Counted from the stretch's first letter, positions 18,135 through 27,224 are shown. The stretch is DNA of 64,000 bases from Rhizobium viscosum (GCF_014873945.1 NZ_JADBEC010000002.1:1674001-1738000), one strand, 5' to 3'. The notes: generated from the letters alone by a model not told the origin. Program-made: numbers and translations.

Positions 18135-18965
18135 TTAAGCCTTTGACGCAACAACCACCAAGGTGCCCCCGAAGGGGAGTGAAAGACCGAGCCTGATCAT
18201 AAGCTCGTCCAATTTCATGAAGGCGTTTAGAACGAAATTGGAGAACCCCGAGAAGTGTACCCTCTTCTCGAGCTCGGCTTCATCGGAGGTTGTCGGTGAC
18301 CGCTTTCTTTCCAGTAATCTGGAAAGGCACATAATTGGAAACAGCGTGAAAACGAAGGACGTGGCGTAAGTTACCTTGTAGCCCGTGCTCGTCAGCTTCT
18401 CACATAGCTCGCGCCTTGAGTACCGGCGCTTATGCTTCACCAAAACATCCAGCTCACTCCACATGAACATGTGTTGAGGGACGGATATGATGACAACGCC
18501 ATTGGCGTTGAGCATGTTGTGGATGTTGGCAAGCGCTTGCACGTCCTCTTCTACGTGCTCGAGAACATCAAATGACACAACCATGTCAAATTGATCGTCA
18601 ATGGGTCCCTGCGTTACATCGAACTGGACAAAGCTAACTTCAGGCAGATTTTCTTGAGCATACCGCAGGCCTTTTAGATAGATCTCGGATCCTGTGATTT
18701 CGAGCCTGTTGTTGCCAACGAGTTGACGCAGAAAGTCTCCGGTTCCGCACCCCACTTCGAGGAGCTTGGCCTTCTCAGTCTTGGGCAGATACTTTTCTAC
18801 AAGATACTTGAACAGCCTGCTGCGCGAACGAACCCAGAAGCTGCTCGTACTGTATTCCTGGGTTAGATCGAAACCGCTGTCAGGATAATCGGAATAGCTA
18901 GTCGCGACCTCGGGACTGTAGCATCTAATTCCGTCGACGAGCGTGTACTCAAGTTTTCGACTCAT
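18135..18965 (-). CDS. Class I SAM-dependent methyltransferase
   Basis: A 276-residue methyltransferase. Motif I is LLEVGCGTGDFLRQL near residue 65, and MVVSFDVLEHVEEDVQALAN follows as motif IV/post-IV of the UbiG/Methyltransf_11 type. The start overlaps the stop of the upstream glycosyltransferase (ATGA at 18962-18965), which implies coupled translation. In this cassette it may methylate a lipid-linked sugar or a cap residue. The substrate is unknown. Confidence 0.82.
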   Translation of the reverse strand: MSRKLEYTLVDGIRCYSPEVATSYSDYPDSGFDLTQEYSTSSFWVRSRSRLFKYLVEKYLPKTEKAKLLEVGCGTGDFLRQLVGNNRLEITGSEIYLKGLRYAQENLPEVSFVQFDVTQGPIDDQFDMVVSFDVLEHVEEDVQALANIHNMLNANGVVIISVPQHMFMWSELDVLVKHKRRYSRRELCEKLTSTGYKVTYATSFVFTLFPIMCLSRLLERKRSPTTSDEAELEKRVHFSGFSNFVLNAFMKLDELMIRLGLSLPFGGTLVVVASKA

Positions 18966-19882
18966 AGAAACTTATCTCTCACAACGTAGTTGGGTCTTTT
19001 GCGAACTTCTTCGTTGATACGCCAGACATATTCGCCAATCACGCCCAGCATGACCATGATCATTCCTCCGACCATGAGTACGACGATCATCAAGGGGGCC
19101 CAGCCGTCGAACGGTGTATCTCCCTGGAGCCAACTGATCACGATCGATATGCTGTAAAGCACACCCAACATGGACGTGATAATGCCGGTCAACGAGATGG
19201 CTCTGATCGGCAAATAAGACGCATCGAGAACCGCATCCAAGAAATTCTTTAGCTTCTTGCCGAAATTATACTGCGATTTTCCAATGGTTCGCTTTAGGCG
19301 GACATATGGAATAAAGCTCGTCCGATATCCGGCCCAAAGCAAATCACCTTGGAAGAAACGGTGACGAACGTCAATTTCGTTGAACGTGTCCATCACCTTG
19401 CGATCCATCAATACGAAGTCGAACCCGCCAGCGGGGATCTGAGGGATCGACGCACGCAATACACCATAGGCAAAGGATGAAAACAGCTTCGATGACAGAG
19501 TGTCTGATCTGTCAATCCGATGACAAATGACGGTCTCCGCTCCCTGTTGCCACTTCTCGACCATTTGAGGAATTAGCTCTGCCGGATCCTGGAGGTCTGC
19601 GGATATATTCACAACCGCATCGCCCGTCGCCTCTTTAAAGCCAGCCAGCATCGCTGCCATCTGACCAAAATTGCGCGTGAACGCAATGACCTTGACGTTG
19701 GCGTCACCTTCGCGGAGCGCAAGCGCTTCGCGCAAGGAACCGTCGGTTGAGCCGTCGTCTACGAAAACGATCTCGTACTCGTACTCCTTGAGGCTCTCCG
19801 AGAACACAGTCGTGATTTTCTCATACGTCTTGGAGAGCGCCCCTTCGTTCTTATAAACCGCGACGACAAAGGAAATCTTCAA
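18962..19882 (-). CDS. GtrB-like polyprenyl-phosphate glycosyltransferase (GT2)
   Basis: A 306-residue GT2 enzyme with two C-terminal membrane helices, the architecture of GtrB/DPM1-like enzymes that load a sugar onto undecaprenyl phosphate. Visible motifs are SFVVAVYKNEGALSKTYEKI, FVDDGSTDGS, FTRNFGQMAAMLAGF and the metal-binding ISADLQDPAE. The helices lie near residues 225-250 and 260-285. I start at the TTG at 19882 because it overlaps the upstream stop as TTGA and the family motif begins two codons later. An ATG at 20008 would add about 42 residues that read in the middle of the upstream methyltransferase. Confidence 0.85.
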   Translation of the reverse strand: MKISFVVAVYKNEGALSKTYEKITTVFSESLKEYEYEIVFVDDGSTDGSLREALALREGDANVKVIAFTRNFGQMAAMLAGFKEATGDAVVNISADLQDPAELIPQMVEKWQQGAETVICHRIDRSDTLSSKLFSSFAYGVLRASIPQIPAGGFDFVLMDRKVMDTFNEIDVRHRFFQGDLLWAGYRTSFIPYVRLKRTIGKSQYNFGKKLKNFLDAVLDASYLPIRAISLTGIITSMLGVLYSISIVISWLQGDTPFDGWAPLMIVVLMVGGMIMVMLGVIGEYVWRINEEVRKRPNYVVRDKFL

Positions 19883-20628
19883 ACCCGGCCACCTTTCTCG
19901 CACATGAGGAAAATGCTTGAGCACAGATCCGGGTACTGTTGCCCCAGCTGGTAACACCCTTCGAGATACTCTTTGGAAATGATGTCCGTCTGCATCAGCC
20001 TGTCCCACTGGAAATTTGCCAATGCCTTAAAAAAGATGCCAGAGCGGTGAACCACCTTGAGGCCGGCGGCAACTGCATCACGTTCAAGCGTATCAAGCGA
20101 GTATGTGCATCGATGGCCGTGCTCGGCTTCGGCGCGCGTAACGGCCGCATTGTGAGAGATCAAACCCATTTTCACGGCTATCTGCCGTGATGGGGCATTG
20201 GCGTTTGGGCAAACAAGGAAGAAACGTCCGCCGTCAGCCAGCCATTCGTCATTGATGCGCTTCATCAGACCTACTGGATCGTCGATGTGCTCTAGCACAT
20301 GAGTGAGCACGATATTGTCATACTGTCTCGGTAACTCCGCTGTTTCAAATAGCGAGTGGACGTGCGTCACCGAGCCACCAAGCTTGGTTTTCGCTTCGGT
20401 GATGGCCTCCAGCGAAGCCTCAACGCAGGTAATATCGTCGAAGTATTTCAGAAAGCGGCGCGTGAAATCGCCCTTGAAACTCCCGAGTTCAAGCATGCTG
20501 CCGGGCCGGAAAAAAGGCTCGAAAGATCGAATCATGTAGGGATGCATAACGTCGAAATCGAAGTTATAGGCATACTGATGGTCGACGGAATCCCTAAATT
20601 CCTTGTCGTAGTCGCGTGTCTGGCTCAT
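19879..20628 (-). CDS. Class I SAM-dependent methyltransferase
   Basis: A 249-residue methyltransferase with SMLELGSFKGDFTRRFL as the SAM-binding loop near residue 45 and IVLTHVLEHIDDPVGLMKRI near residue 107. It is unlike the other methyltransferase of the operon outside the SAM core. Its ATG overlaps the stop of the GNAT gene (ATGA at 20625-20628), and its own stop overlaps the TTG of the GT2 gene. It is likely to modify a surface sugar. Two methyltransferases in one cassette suggest a doubly methylated or capped sugar. Confidence 0.82.
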   Translation of the reverse strand: MSQTRDYDKEFRDSVDHQYAYNFDFDVMHPYMIRSFEPFFRPGSMLELGSFKGDFTRRFLKYFDDITCVEASLEAITEAKTKLGGSVTHVHSLFETAELPRQYDNIVLTHVLEHIDDPVGLMKRINDEWLADGGRFFLVCPNANAPSRQIAVKMGLISHNAAVTRAEAEHGHRCTYSLDTLERDAVAAGLKVVHRSGIFFKALANFQWDRLMQTDIISKEYLEGCYQLGQQYPDLCSSIFLMCEKGGRV

Positions 20629-21077
20629 CGGCCGTTCCTCTCAAAATCCAGAATCATATTGAGTGTGCCGTTCTCTTCTTTAACGGCAGCGAAGCCGTGT
20701 TTCTCATAGAATGAGATGGCAATCTTATTGCCTTGGCTGACTTGAAGTTCAATTTTTTTGAAGCCCGCTTCAAAGACTTGTTGACAGCAACGACTCATTA
20801 GTTGTGTCGCGACACCAAGGCCTTGCCAATTCGGTAGGACGCTTACGTTCGTGATAAAGGCGGTATTTGTTTCGTGATTGTCGCAGTACGCCGCCACGAG
20901 CCCAACCAGAATGTCCTCAGCCCAGGCCTCGAAACACTGGGCATTGCTGAAAACCTTATGAGCATAGCGCGCAATGTCGGTGCGACTGCTGAGTCGTGGG
21001 ACGAATGCATTGTCGCAAATCAACAGATGTTCAGCAATTTCTTTCGCGCTGGCACAACCGAGTGTGTTTCTAATCAA
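20625..21077 (-). CDS. GNAT-family N-acetyltransferase
   Basis: A 150-residue GNAT acetyltransferase with the acetyl-CoA-binding segment VLPNWQGLGVATQLMSRCC near residue 85 and the C-terminal AISFYEKHGFAAVKEE. The N-terminal segment FVPRLSSRTDIARYAHKVF is shared with GNAT enzymes seen in O-antigen loci. It probably acetylates an amino sugar before loading onto the lipid carrier. It is first in the operon 15950-21077. The start appears to be TTG at 21077, with GGAG about 11 bases upstream. Confidence 0.75.
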   Translation of the reverse strand: MIRNTLGCASAKEIAEHLLICDNAFVPRLSSRTDIARYAHKVFSNAQCFEAWAEDILVGLVAAYCDNHETNTAFITNVSVLPNWQGLGVATQLMSRCCQQVFEAGFKKIELQVSQGNKIAISFYEKHGFAAVKEENGTLNMILDFERNGR

Positions 21078-21583
21078 AGATTTCGTTGCTCCAGCCAGTC
21101 ATTGCGAGTTGATGGCGCGAAAACCCGCTGGTGCTTTCATACTGAAAGCGCCTCATCGATCCACCTTGTGTGACGCCATTGCAATAGTCACTTATGGTTC
21201 GTCTTACAGCAAGATCGCCGCAATCTCGTTTCGAGCCTCTAATCTGGCGGTGATGTGCGGCTAGCGCACCGCGCCTCAACTGGAGAAAATCTATTGCTGT
21301 CTTAGACAGAAATAGTCTCTCCATAGCGATTACCAATAGCGGTAGCTGCGAGCAAGTCCTTGGTCGGTTTTCTACATGAAGTATCTTTTGCGACTGCGCA
21401 ATTGGGCTTTGTCAGTCCCAAACGATTCCAACAGGGAATGCTTGGAATCCATCATCGATCGGTAGCTTTCTTGACCTTGCCCCCAAGTTTTATCCAGTTT
21501 TGAGTTCGCTCCAGCGGTTTTTTGAAGTGCTACCCGAACAACCTGATGAGCGGAACGATCGGCGGCAAGGCGATCCAGAACCC
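21078..21583. other. Intergenic region upstream of the Gtr cassette
   Basis: This gap of about 500 bases should hold the promoter of the leftward operon that starts at 21077 and the 3' end of the second GT-C gene. Open frames here are short and lack domain features or good starts. I see no repeat or IS end in it. Confidence 0.4.
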
Positions 21584-23443
21584 CTAGTCGTTCGGCTTGT
21601 AGAGCGTGAATTTGGTTCCCAGGCCGGTCACGGTCCCGAGATTCCGGTATCGCGCCGGGTAGTCTAGTCCGCCACTGTTCATTAGGTCCTCGACAACTTG
21701 CTCTGAGTGCTCGTCATCAATCAACAGGAAAGCCTCCCGGCGCCTCGACACGTCGGAGAACTGCATCGCGGCTTTGCTATAGTTGAGGTAGCCATCATTG
21801 CCTAGCAGGAATGTTGGATGCCTGGGTGACCGTCCTCCAAGGGCGAACACAAGACCAGGCAGGTAGTCGACCGCGATGATGTCATCGCCCCCCGGTTGAA
21901 AACCTGCGGCATCGGCAATCGCGCGGAGTTCCGTGATGACGCGGTGCTGCTCGGGAAGCAACATCATCTTGTGAGGCGGAAAGCCAACCTCCGAGGAGGC
22001 GGTCTGGTCAAGTAGGTTTGTGCCAGGGATAGGCATTTCCGATGGGGCAAGAATGCTTCCGAGGACGGTATTGCTCGCCGCAAAAGCGCCCACGATCAGC
22101 AGGACAACACCGAAGAGGTTGGGGCGGTTGATGTTGGTCGCCAAAGCCGCCGCCAAGAACAGGATGATCCCGAACCAAGCGGGCGCGTAGAACGAAATCA
22201 CGTTGTAGAGAGGATTGGCTGTCCCGACGGATGCGGCGAACGGCACAAAAAACAGGAACAGCAGTGCCACCCAATATTTGAACTTCATGAGAACGAATAG
22301 CTTGTCTCCGGTGGTGCTCGACAAGGTGAAGAACAGATAGGAGGCCAGTAGGAGCAGGATCCAAGCGAGGTAGAACGCTATGTAGAATGGTGTCATTCCA
22401 TGGCTGTCGAGAGGCAGATATCGATCGGCAAAGGTGATGATTGCTCCGGGCTTGACCGACAGTAGAGCGGCAACAGCAAACACTACGCCGACCGGCAACG
22501 AGAGGCTTGGGAAGCACATTGCGAACGATACACAGTGCACCAAACGCCAGACGGCAAGTGCCACCAATAGCACATAGCACGGCCAATAGATGCCGATTGC
22601 GGACCAAGTAAGCGTCAGGACGTTTAGCGGGTATGCCAGGATCTTCGTGCCTGGAGCGTGCGCGCCGAGGGTCTGGTAGAGGCTCCAGCCTTGTCGGAAC
22701 ATCGAAAGCGTTGTCGATGGGCCTTGCACGAACGCGAAGTAGAGCAATGCCCACAGCACGAACCCAGCGCCAACTGCCAGCGCCGGAACAACGCGGTCAA
22801 CGAACCGTAGCGGGCTCCAGATGAAAATCAGGCCGACTGTGACGAGGCTGAGCAGCACCCCGGCAGGAAACTTGACGACGAACGCCGCGCCGATCGCCAT
22901 CCCGGAGAGAACTAGGGAGAGATAGGCGTGGGTCTTTGAAGAATAGGGCTTCAGCGCACCGAGAGCGAACAGCGTCAGGCCGGCAGAGCTGTTAACGGCG
23001 ACTGCGGTGAGCGTGTAATAGGAGGGCGTGGTAAGCGCCCATTGGTAGTGCAGAAGGCCCCCAAGCGCGATAAAGAGAAGGGACAAGGTCCGGAATCCGT
23101 GAACCTCGGAGAAACCAGCGCAATGGGTGGAAACGAACTTGATGAAGCCCAGCCAAAATACGATCGCTGAGAGAGCGATCAGCACCAGGCCGGTGATGCG
23201 GAAGCTCGCAACATCGTAGCCAACGACCTTGAACAGGAAACCGGTGTAGCGATAGACGGCCGAAACGTTCTCCGAAATCTCGTCCGGATAGCGCGCGGCC
23301 AGCAGGTATAGGCCTTCGTCTTTGAGGCTCAAGCTCTTGTCGGCGCCCCATATGACCGCGGCAATTACCGCGACAACCAACATCGCCAGCATCACTGAAA
23401 TCGGCGTCGAAAAGTTTCTGCGGCTGCTTGTTATCGTAGGCAC
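21584..23443 (-). CDS. Second GT-C-type membrane glycosyltransferase
   Basis: A 619-residue integral membrane protein with about twelve hydrophobic segments and a soluble C-terminal domain of about 130 residues. The first periplasmic loop has SLKDEGLYLLAARYPDE, matching the DE motif of the 577-residue homologue at 15950-17683. Both end with a similar soluble region (here YPARYRNLGTVTGLGTKF). I choose the GTG at 23443, preceded by AAGGGAG, over the GTG five codons earlier. It is not in the six-gene operon. A complete IS3 element sits 78 bases upstream and may affect its expression. Its acceptor is unknown. Confidence 0.75.
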   Translation of the reverse strand: MPTITSSRRNFSTPISVMLAMLVVAVIAAVIWGADKSLSLKDEGLYLLAARYPDEISENVSAVYRYTGFLFKVVGYDVASFRITGLVLIALSAIVFWLGFIKFVSTHCAGFSEVHGFRTLSLLFIALGGLLHYQWALTTPSYYTLTAVAVNSSAGLTLFALGALKPYSSKTHAYLSLVLSGMAIGAAFVVKFPAGVLLSLVTVGLIFIWSPLRFVDRVVPALAVGAGFVLWALLYFAFVQGPSTTLSMFRQGWSLYQTLGAHAPGTKILAYPLNVLTLTWSAIGIYWPCYVLLVALAVWRLVHCVSFAMCFPSLSLPVGVVFAVAALLSVKPGAIITFADRYLPLDSHGMTPFYIAFYLAWILLLLASYLFFTLSSTTGDKLFVLMKFKYWVALLFLFFVPFAASVGTANPLYNVISFYAPAWFGIILFLAAALATNINRPNLFGVVLLIVGAFAASNTVLGSILAPSEMPIPGTNLLDQTASSEVGFPPHKMMLLPEQHRVITELRAIADAAGFQPGGDDIIAVDYLPGLVFALGGRSPRHPTFLLGNDGYLNYSKAAMQFSDVSRRREAFLLIDDEHSEQVVEDLMNSGGLDYPARYRNLGTVTGLGTKFTLYKPND

Positions 23444-23540
23444 GTAATCTCCCTTCACTAATGAGTGGAGGAGAAACAGAGAGGTGGCTCGGTTTGTCTG
23501 AACAGATTGCGGCGTTTCGCTAAGTGGATTTCCGCCTCGA

Positions 23541-24371
23541 TTATGCCGCCACCATCATCGGCGTCAGCGCATTGAAGTAAGCCCGATCCGGCGTCTGCCG
23601 GTCAAGGAATGAATGTGGGCGTCGGGTGTTGTAAAAGCACAGATATCGGCCGATTGCAGCGCGGGCCTCGGACACGGTCTTGTAGGCGTGGAGATAGACC
23701 TCCTCGTATTTGATCGACCGCCAGAGCCGTTCGACGAAGACATTGTCCCGCCACGCACCCTTGCCGTCCATCGAGATGGCGATCTCAGCTTTCTTCAGCA
23801 CCGCCGTGAAGTCCACCGAGGTGAACTGCGATCCCTGGTCGGTGTTGAAGATGTCGGGTTTGCCATCACGGGCAAGTGCCTCCTCCACCGCTTCGATGCA
23901 GAAAGCGGCTTCCATCGTGATCGATAGCCGCCACGACAGAACCCTTCGGCTGAACCAGTCCACGACGGCGCAGAGATAGACGAATCCGCGAGCCATCGGA
24001 ACATACGTTATGTCCATTGCCCATACCTGGTTGGGCCGGGTGACCGCCAGCTTTCGCAGGAGGTAGGGATAGATTTTGTGACCTGGCGCTGGTTTGGAGG
24101 TGTTCGGGCGACGGTATATCGCCTCGATGCCCATCTTCTTCATCAGCGTGGCGACGTGCAGCCGCCCAGTTTCCAGCCCTTCTCCCCTCAAGAGCCCTTG
24201 CAACATCCGACTTCCGGCAAAAGGGTAGTCGAGATGCAGTTCGTCGATCCGCCGCATCAGGGCAAGATCGTCCTCCGACACTGGACGTGGAGAATAGTAG
24301 ACGCTGCCACGACTGAAGCCGAGAAGCTTTGCCTGGCGTGCGACCGACAGTTTGTGTGCACGGTCGATCAT
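23541..24371 (-). CDS. IS3-family transposase OrfB (DDE integrase)
   Basis: A 276-residue OrfB with an N-terminal HTH_21-like segment (YPFAGSRMLQGLLRGEGL) and the rve integrase core. The catalytic residues are in WAMDITYVPM (Asp), FNTDQGSQFTS (Asp) and FVERLWRSIKYEEVYLHAY (Glu), in the order expected for DDE enzymes. The start overlaps the end of OrfA by four bases (ATGA), consistent with coupled translation or a frameshifted OrfAB fusion. It is uninterrupted. Confidence 0.93.
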   Translation of the reverse strand: MIDRAHKLSVARQAKLLGFSRGSVYYSPRPVSEDDLALMRRIDELHLDYPFAGSRMLQGLLRGEGLETGRLHVATLMKKMGIEAIYRRPNTSKPAPGHKIYPYLLRKLAVTRPNQVWAMDITYVPMARGFVYLCAVVDWFSRRVLSWRLSITMEAAFCIEAVEEALARDGKPDIFNTDQGSQFTSVDFTAVLKKAEIAISMDGKGAWRDNVFVERLWRSIKYEEVYLHAYKTVSEARAAIGRYLCFYNTRRPHSFLDRQTPDRAYFNALTPMMVAA

Positions 24372-24679
24372 TTCTTTCCGCCCAGCAATCCCGCCTTGCC
24401 GAGCGCTCCGGCTAAAAAATCGTTCTCCAGTGTCAGTTCGCCGATCTTGGCGTGCAGCGTTTTGACATCGACGGTTGGACCCGCCGGTTCCGCCTTCGCT
24501 TCATCGCCGAAAACGCCTGTCGCCCCCTCAAGGAGTTGGTCTTTCCACTGTTTGATCTGGTTGGCGTGCACGTCAAACTGCTGGGACAATTCCACCAGCG
24601 TCTGCTCGCCTCGGATGGCGGCGAGCGCCACCTTTGCCTTGAAAGCCGGGCTATTGTTCCGGCGCGGTCGTCTCGTCAT
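24368..24679 (-). CDS. IS3-family transposase OrfA
   Basis: A 103-residue OrfA. It has a helix-turn-helix of the transposase_8 type (FKAKVALAAIRGEQTLVELS followed by HANQIKQWKDQLLEGA) that binds the IS ends. A C-terminal leucine-zipper-like segment, LHAKIGELTLENDFLAGALG, pairs OrfA with OrfAB. I start at the ATG at 24679 (MTRRPRRNNSP). A start seven codons earlier is possible. Confidence 0.9.
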   Translation of the reverse strand: MTRRPRRNNSPAFKAKVALAAIRGEQTLVELSQQFDVHANQIKQWKDQLLEGATGVFGDEAKAEPAGPTVDVKTLHAKIGELTLENDFLAGALGKAGLLGGKK

Positions 24680-24731
24680 AGTATCTCCTGTTCCCGGCAT
24701 CTAAGCCGAAGTCAGGCAGAAATTCCACTTA

Positions 24732-24799
24732 TCCTGGCTGTCCAGATTTCCCGGGCCAGCTCTCCAGTCGCCGCTGGATGAAAATTCCATGGCAGGTCA
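24732..24799 (+). mobile_element. Scar: terminal fragment of a second IS3-family element
   Basis: The sequence GCTGGATGAAAATTCCATGG around 24771-24790, ending GGCAGGTCA at 24799, matches the terminal repeat and adjoining 3' end of the IS3 fragment at 13776-13815 read on the other strand. Similarity covers about 40 bases with few differences. No coding part remains. The complete IS3 at 23521-24731 directly follows, so it probably landed in this older element. Confidence 0.6.
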
Positions 24800-24881
24800 C
24801 TGTTCCGCGTTTTGGAGCGGAATTGCGCGGCGGGTGAGGTGTGGCTCTATGCCGTATCGTTTTGATTTCTCTGGAGAAAAC

Positions 24882-24949
24882 TGGTGCTGCCGAGTGGGAT
24901 TCAACCACCGACCTCACCCTTACCAAGGGTGTGCTCGACCATGACGAGG
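24882..24949 (-). pseudogene. tRNA-Thr(GGT) pseudogene
   Basis: On the minus strand the 3' two-thirds of a tRNA-Thr is recognisable: D-arm end GGTCGAGC, anticodon arm ACCCTTGGTAAGGGT with anticodon GGT, variable loop GAGGTC, a T-arm and a 3' end CGGCAGCACCA with encoded CCA. The T-loop reads TTGAAT where TTCGAAT is expected (one base lost). The 5' acceptor strand that should pair with CGGCAGC (GCTGCCG) is absent. It therefore cannot fold fully and is called a relic. Confidence 0.6.
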
Positions 24950-25130
24950 ACGATTCTTTCCTTCGATCACTATCCGGTGTTTTACCGTCCAAAAGGTGAG
25001 GGGAGCGTTTCGGGTTTCCCTTTAAAATCAAGGGCCGTTTTGGGGCGGCAGGTGAGGGTTTTCGACAAAACGACAGCATCCGCAAGCGTTTGTAATCACT
25101 GCGGAAACCAAGGAATTTTAAAAGAAAATC

Positions 25131-25206
25131 TGGTGGGCGATGAGAGACTCGAACTCCCGACATCCTCGGTGTAAACGAGGCGCTCTACCAACTGAGCTAA
25201 TCGCCC
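25131..25206 (-). tRNA. tRNA-Val(TAC)
   Basis: A 76-base tRNA including the encoded CCA. The acceptor stem GGGCGAT/ATCGCCC is fully paired. D-arm GCTC/GAGC, anticodon stem CCTCG/CGAGG with loop TTTACAC (anticodon TAC) and T-arm GGGAG-TTCGAGT-CTCTC are all canonical. It lies between a decayed tRNA-Thr and a methyltransferase gene, at the edge of the IS-rich polysaccharide region. tRNA genes commonly mark island borders, but I see no integrase beside it. Confidence 0.97.
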
Positions 25207-25365
25207 GCGATGCTCTGTGTCATCGTTCGGTGCAGCGTCTCTAACCATATTGAGAAAGAACCGCAAGCCTCTTTTTGAAATTCTGGACAATTTGCCTGTG
25301 CATGCCGCTCTTCCCCATGGAGGCCATTCTCTGTAGAGGTGCGTCTGCAAGAAGATGGAGCGAAA

Positions 25366-25998
25366 ATGACAACGCGAGAGCAGCGGTTGGCCTTTCGGCA
25401 GAGCACACCCCGGACCTTTTTGAATGATGTTCACACGGCGCATGCCCGATTGCTGCCCGACCGCGGCAAGCTTCTAGACAATCTGCCGAAAGGTGGGGTC
25501 GTCGCTGAATTGGGTGTTGCCGAAGGGGCCTTCAGCGAAGAAATCCTCGCGCGCAACCAACCGCAGCAACTCTACCTCATCGATCCCTGGAATATGGATC
25601 GTTATTCAGAGGGTCTCGAAATCATCAATCACAAATTCGGATCGGAAATCGGCAAGGGTCGCGTTGTCATTCGCCAGGGCACCTCGCTCGATATGCTGTC
25701 CCAGTTCGACGACGACACTTTCGACTGGGTTTATATCGATACTGATCATTCCTTCGCATTGACATGGCAGGAGCTCCTGCTCGCCGACCGCAAAGTAAAG
25801 CAGGATGGCAGGATTGCCGGCCATGATTTTTGTACGGGGAACACGGTCAAGCCCGTTGTCTACGGGGTTGTCGAGGCGGTCAACAAATTCTGCGTGGAGT
25901 ACGGATGGCGCTTCGAGTTTCTAACACTCGAGCCGGACGCTCACTTTTCCTACTGCCTCAAGCGTATAGGTACATCGCGACAACCGTCAGCAGCTTAG
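25366..25998 (+). CDS. Class I SAM-dependent methyltransferase
   Basis: A 210-residue protein with the SAM-binding motif [17 protein letters not shown] near residue 45, then [15 protein letters not shown] and [19 protein letters not shown], as in Methyltransf_24 enzymes found with polysaccharide and glycosyltransferase genes. I start at ATG 25366 ([10 protein letters not shown]). An upstream start would add nine residues. Its last four bases overlap the end of the convergent lpsL gene. The substrate is unknown. Confidence 0.75.
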   Translation: MTTREQRLAFRQSTPRTFLNDVHTAHARLLPDRGKLLDNLPKGGVVAELGVAEGAFSEEILARNQPQQLYLIDPWNMDRYSEGLEIINHKFGSEIGKGRVVIRQGTSLDMLSQFDDDTFDWVYIDTDHSFALTWQELLLADRKVKQDGRIAGHDFCTGNTVKPVVYGVVEAVNKFCVEYGWRFEFLTLEPDAHFSYCLKRIGTSRQPSAA

Positions 25999-27020
25999 AT
26001 ATCGATCGTGCCGAGCTCCTGCCTGGCTTCCAGATACCACTCGACGAAAGCCTTGGCGCCTATTTCTAAAGGGGTGTTAGGCTGATAGCCGGTCAGGGCC
26101 AGGAGAAGGTCGGGGCTTGCGAAGGTGCGTGGTACGTCGCCCTTCTGCATGGGAAGCATGACGCGCTTTGCTTTGTGTCCCATCGCAGTCTCCACCTTCT
26201 CGACAAAGTCCATGAGACTGATCGGCTGCCCGCCGCCAATATTGACGATTCGGAAGGGCGCCTGGTGTGAAAGTGTTTCGATTTTGGCATCGGCAACGCG
26301 GTTGGTTTCCGACGGAATGACACCCGACAACCGGACCACCGCTTCAACCAGATCGTCGATATAAGTGAAATCTCGGCTCATATTGCCTTCACCGTAGATC
26401 TCGATCGGCTTGTCCGCGATCATGTTCTTGACGAACTTGAAGAGCGCCATATCCGGCCGGCCCCACGGGCCGTAAACGGTGAAGAAGCGGAAGGCCGTGG
26501 TCGGAATCTTATAGAGATGCGAATAGCTGTGCGCCATTAGCTCCATAGACTTCTTGCTGGCTGCATAGAAGCTCAGTGGCTCGTCGGCGCGGTCGGTCTC
26601 ACGGAAGGGGACAATCGTATTGGCGCCATAGATCGAGGAGGTCGAGGCAAGCATGAGATGGCGCAACTCAATGCGGCTGGCGAGCTCCAGAATGTTCCAG
26701 GAGCCCTCAATGTTCGAACGCAGATAGGCTTGCGGATTTTCGATGCTGTAACGTACACCGGCTTGTGCTGCCAGATGAATGAGAACATCCGGTTTTGCCG
26801 CTAAGACCGCGGTTTCCAGCGCTGCTTTGTCTTCGAGCATGGCGATGAAGGGGCGGAAGCCAGGATATTGCGCCAGTGCCGCATGGCGCATCTCCTTCAG
26901 CCTGACATTGTAATAGGGTGTCAGTCCGTCGAAGCCGGTTACTTCATGCCCATCCTGCAGCAGTCGGCGGGCCAGATGAAAGCCAATGAAGCCTGCCGTT
27001 CCCGTAATGAAGTAGCGCAT
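25995..27020 (-). CDS. lpsL: UDP-glucuronate 4-epimerase (LpsL type)
   Basis: A 341-residue extended SDR. It interconverts UDP-glucuronate and UDP-galacturonate, the precursor of the galacturonic acid found in rhizobial lipopolysaccharide. Motifs are [17 protein letters not shown] at the N-terminus, [18 protein letters not shown] (diagnostic for the uronate epimerase group), STSSIYGAN and the catalytic [27 protein letters not shown] and SRDFTYIDD also match the group. Length equals that of characterised LpsL proteins. It is transcribed alone. Confidence 0.9.
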   Translation of the reverse strand: MRYFITGTAGFIGFHLARRLLQDGHEVTGFDGLTPYYNVRLKEMRHAALAQYPGFRPFIAMLEDKAALETAVLAAKPDVLIHLAAQAGVRYSIENPQAYLRSNIEGSWNILELASRIELRHLMLASTSSIYGANTIVPFRETDRADEPLSFYAASKKSMELMAHSYSHLYKIPTTAFRFFTVYGPWGRPDMALFKFVKNMIADKPIEIYGEGNMSRDFTYIDDLVEAVVRLSGVIPSETNRVADAKIETLSHQAPFRIVNIGGGQPISLMDFVEKVETAMGHKAKRVMLPMQKGDVPRTFASPDLLLALTGYQPNTPLEIGAKAFVEWYLEARQELGTIDI

Positions 27021-27224
27021 TTCAACCTTTTTCTCGGGTCTCCTGCCGGTGGCAAAGCAACCGAATACATATTTGATCGCTTCCCTTACCGGATAGATGC
27101 TCCTGAGATCAACAAAGACCCGAATCTTCGTTGTTTTCAGGAAATGGCAAGCGCAAAGACAGTGCCGTCGGCTGTACCGGTCGGGCTCGGCACCAGCCGG
27201 GTGATCGACTCGAACGCGTAATCG

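Larger units (their letters stand above)
23521..24731 (-). mobile_element. Complete IS3-family insertion sequence (about 1.2 kb)
   Basis: Two overlapping transposase frames lie between imperfect inverted ends. TAAGTGGATTTCCGCCT starts at 23521, and TAAGTGGAATTTCTGCCT starts at 24731 on the other strand. The outer boundaries may extend a few bases, because the flanks keep weak similarity and I cannot see a clear 3-4 base target duplication. The element lies upstream of the GT-C gene at 21584-23443 and in the same direction. Its right side touches an older IS-end remnant (24732-24799). Confidence 0.8.

Noticed and set aside
22008-22754. 248-codon frame inside the second GT-C gene
   Set aside because: It overlaps a membrane protein gene in another frame, has an Arg/Pro-rich composition and lacks a ribosome site.
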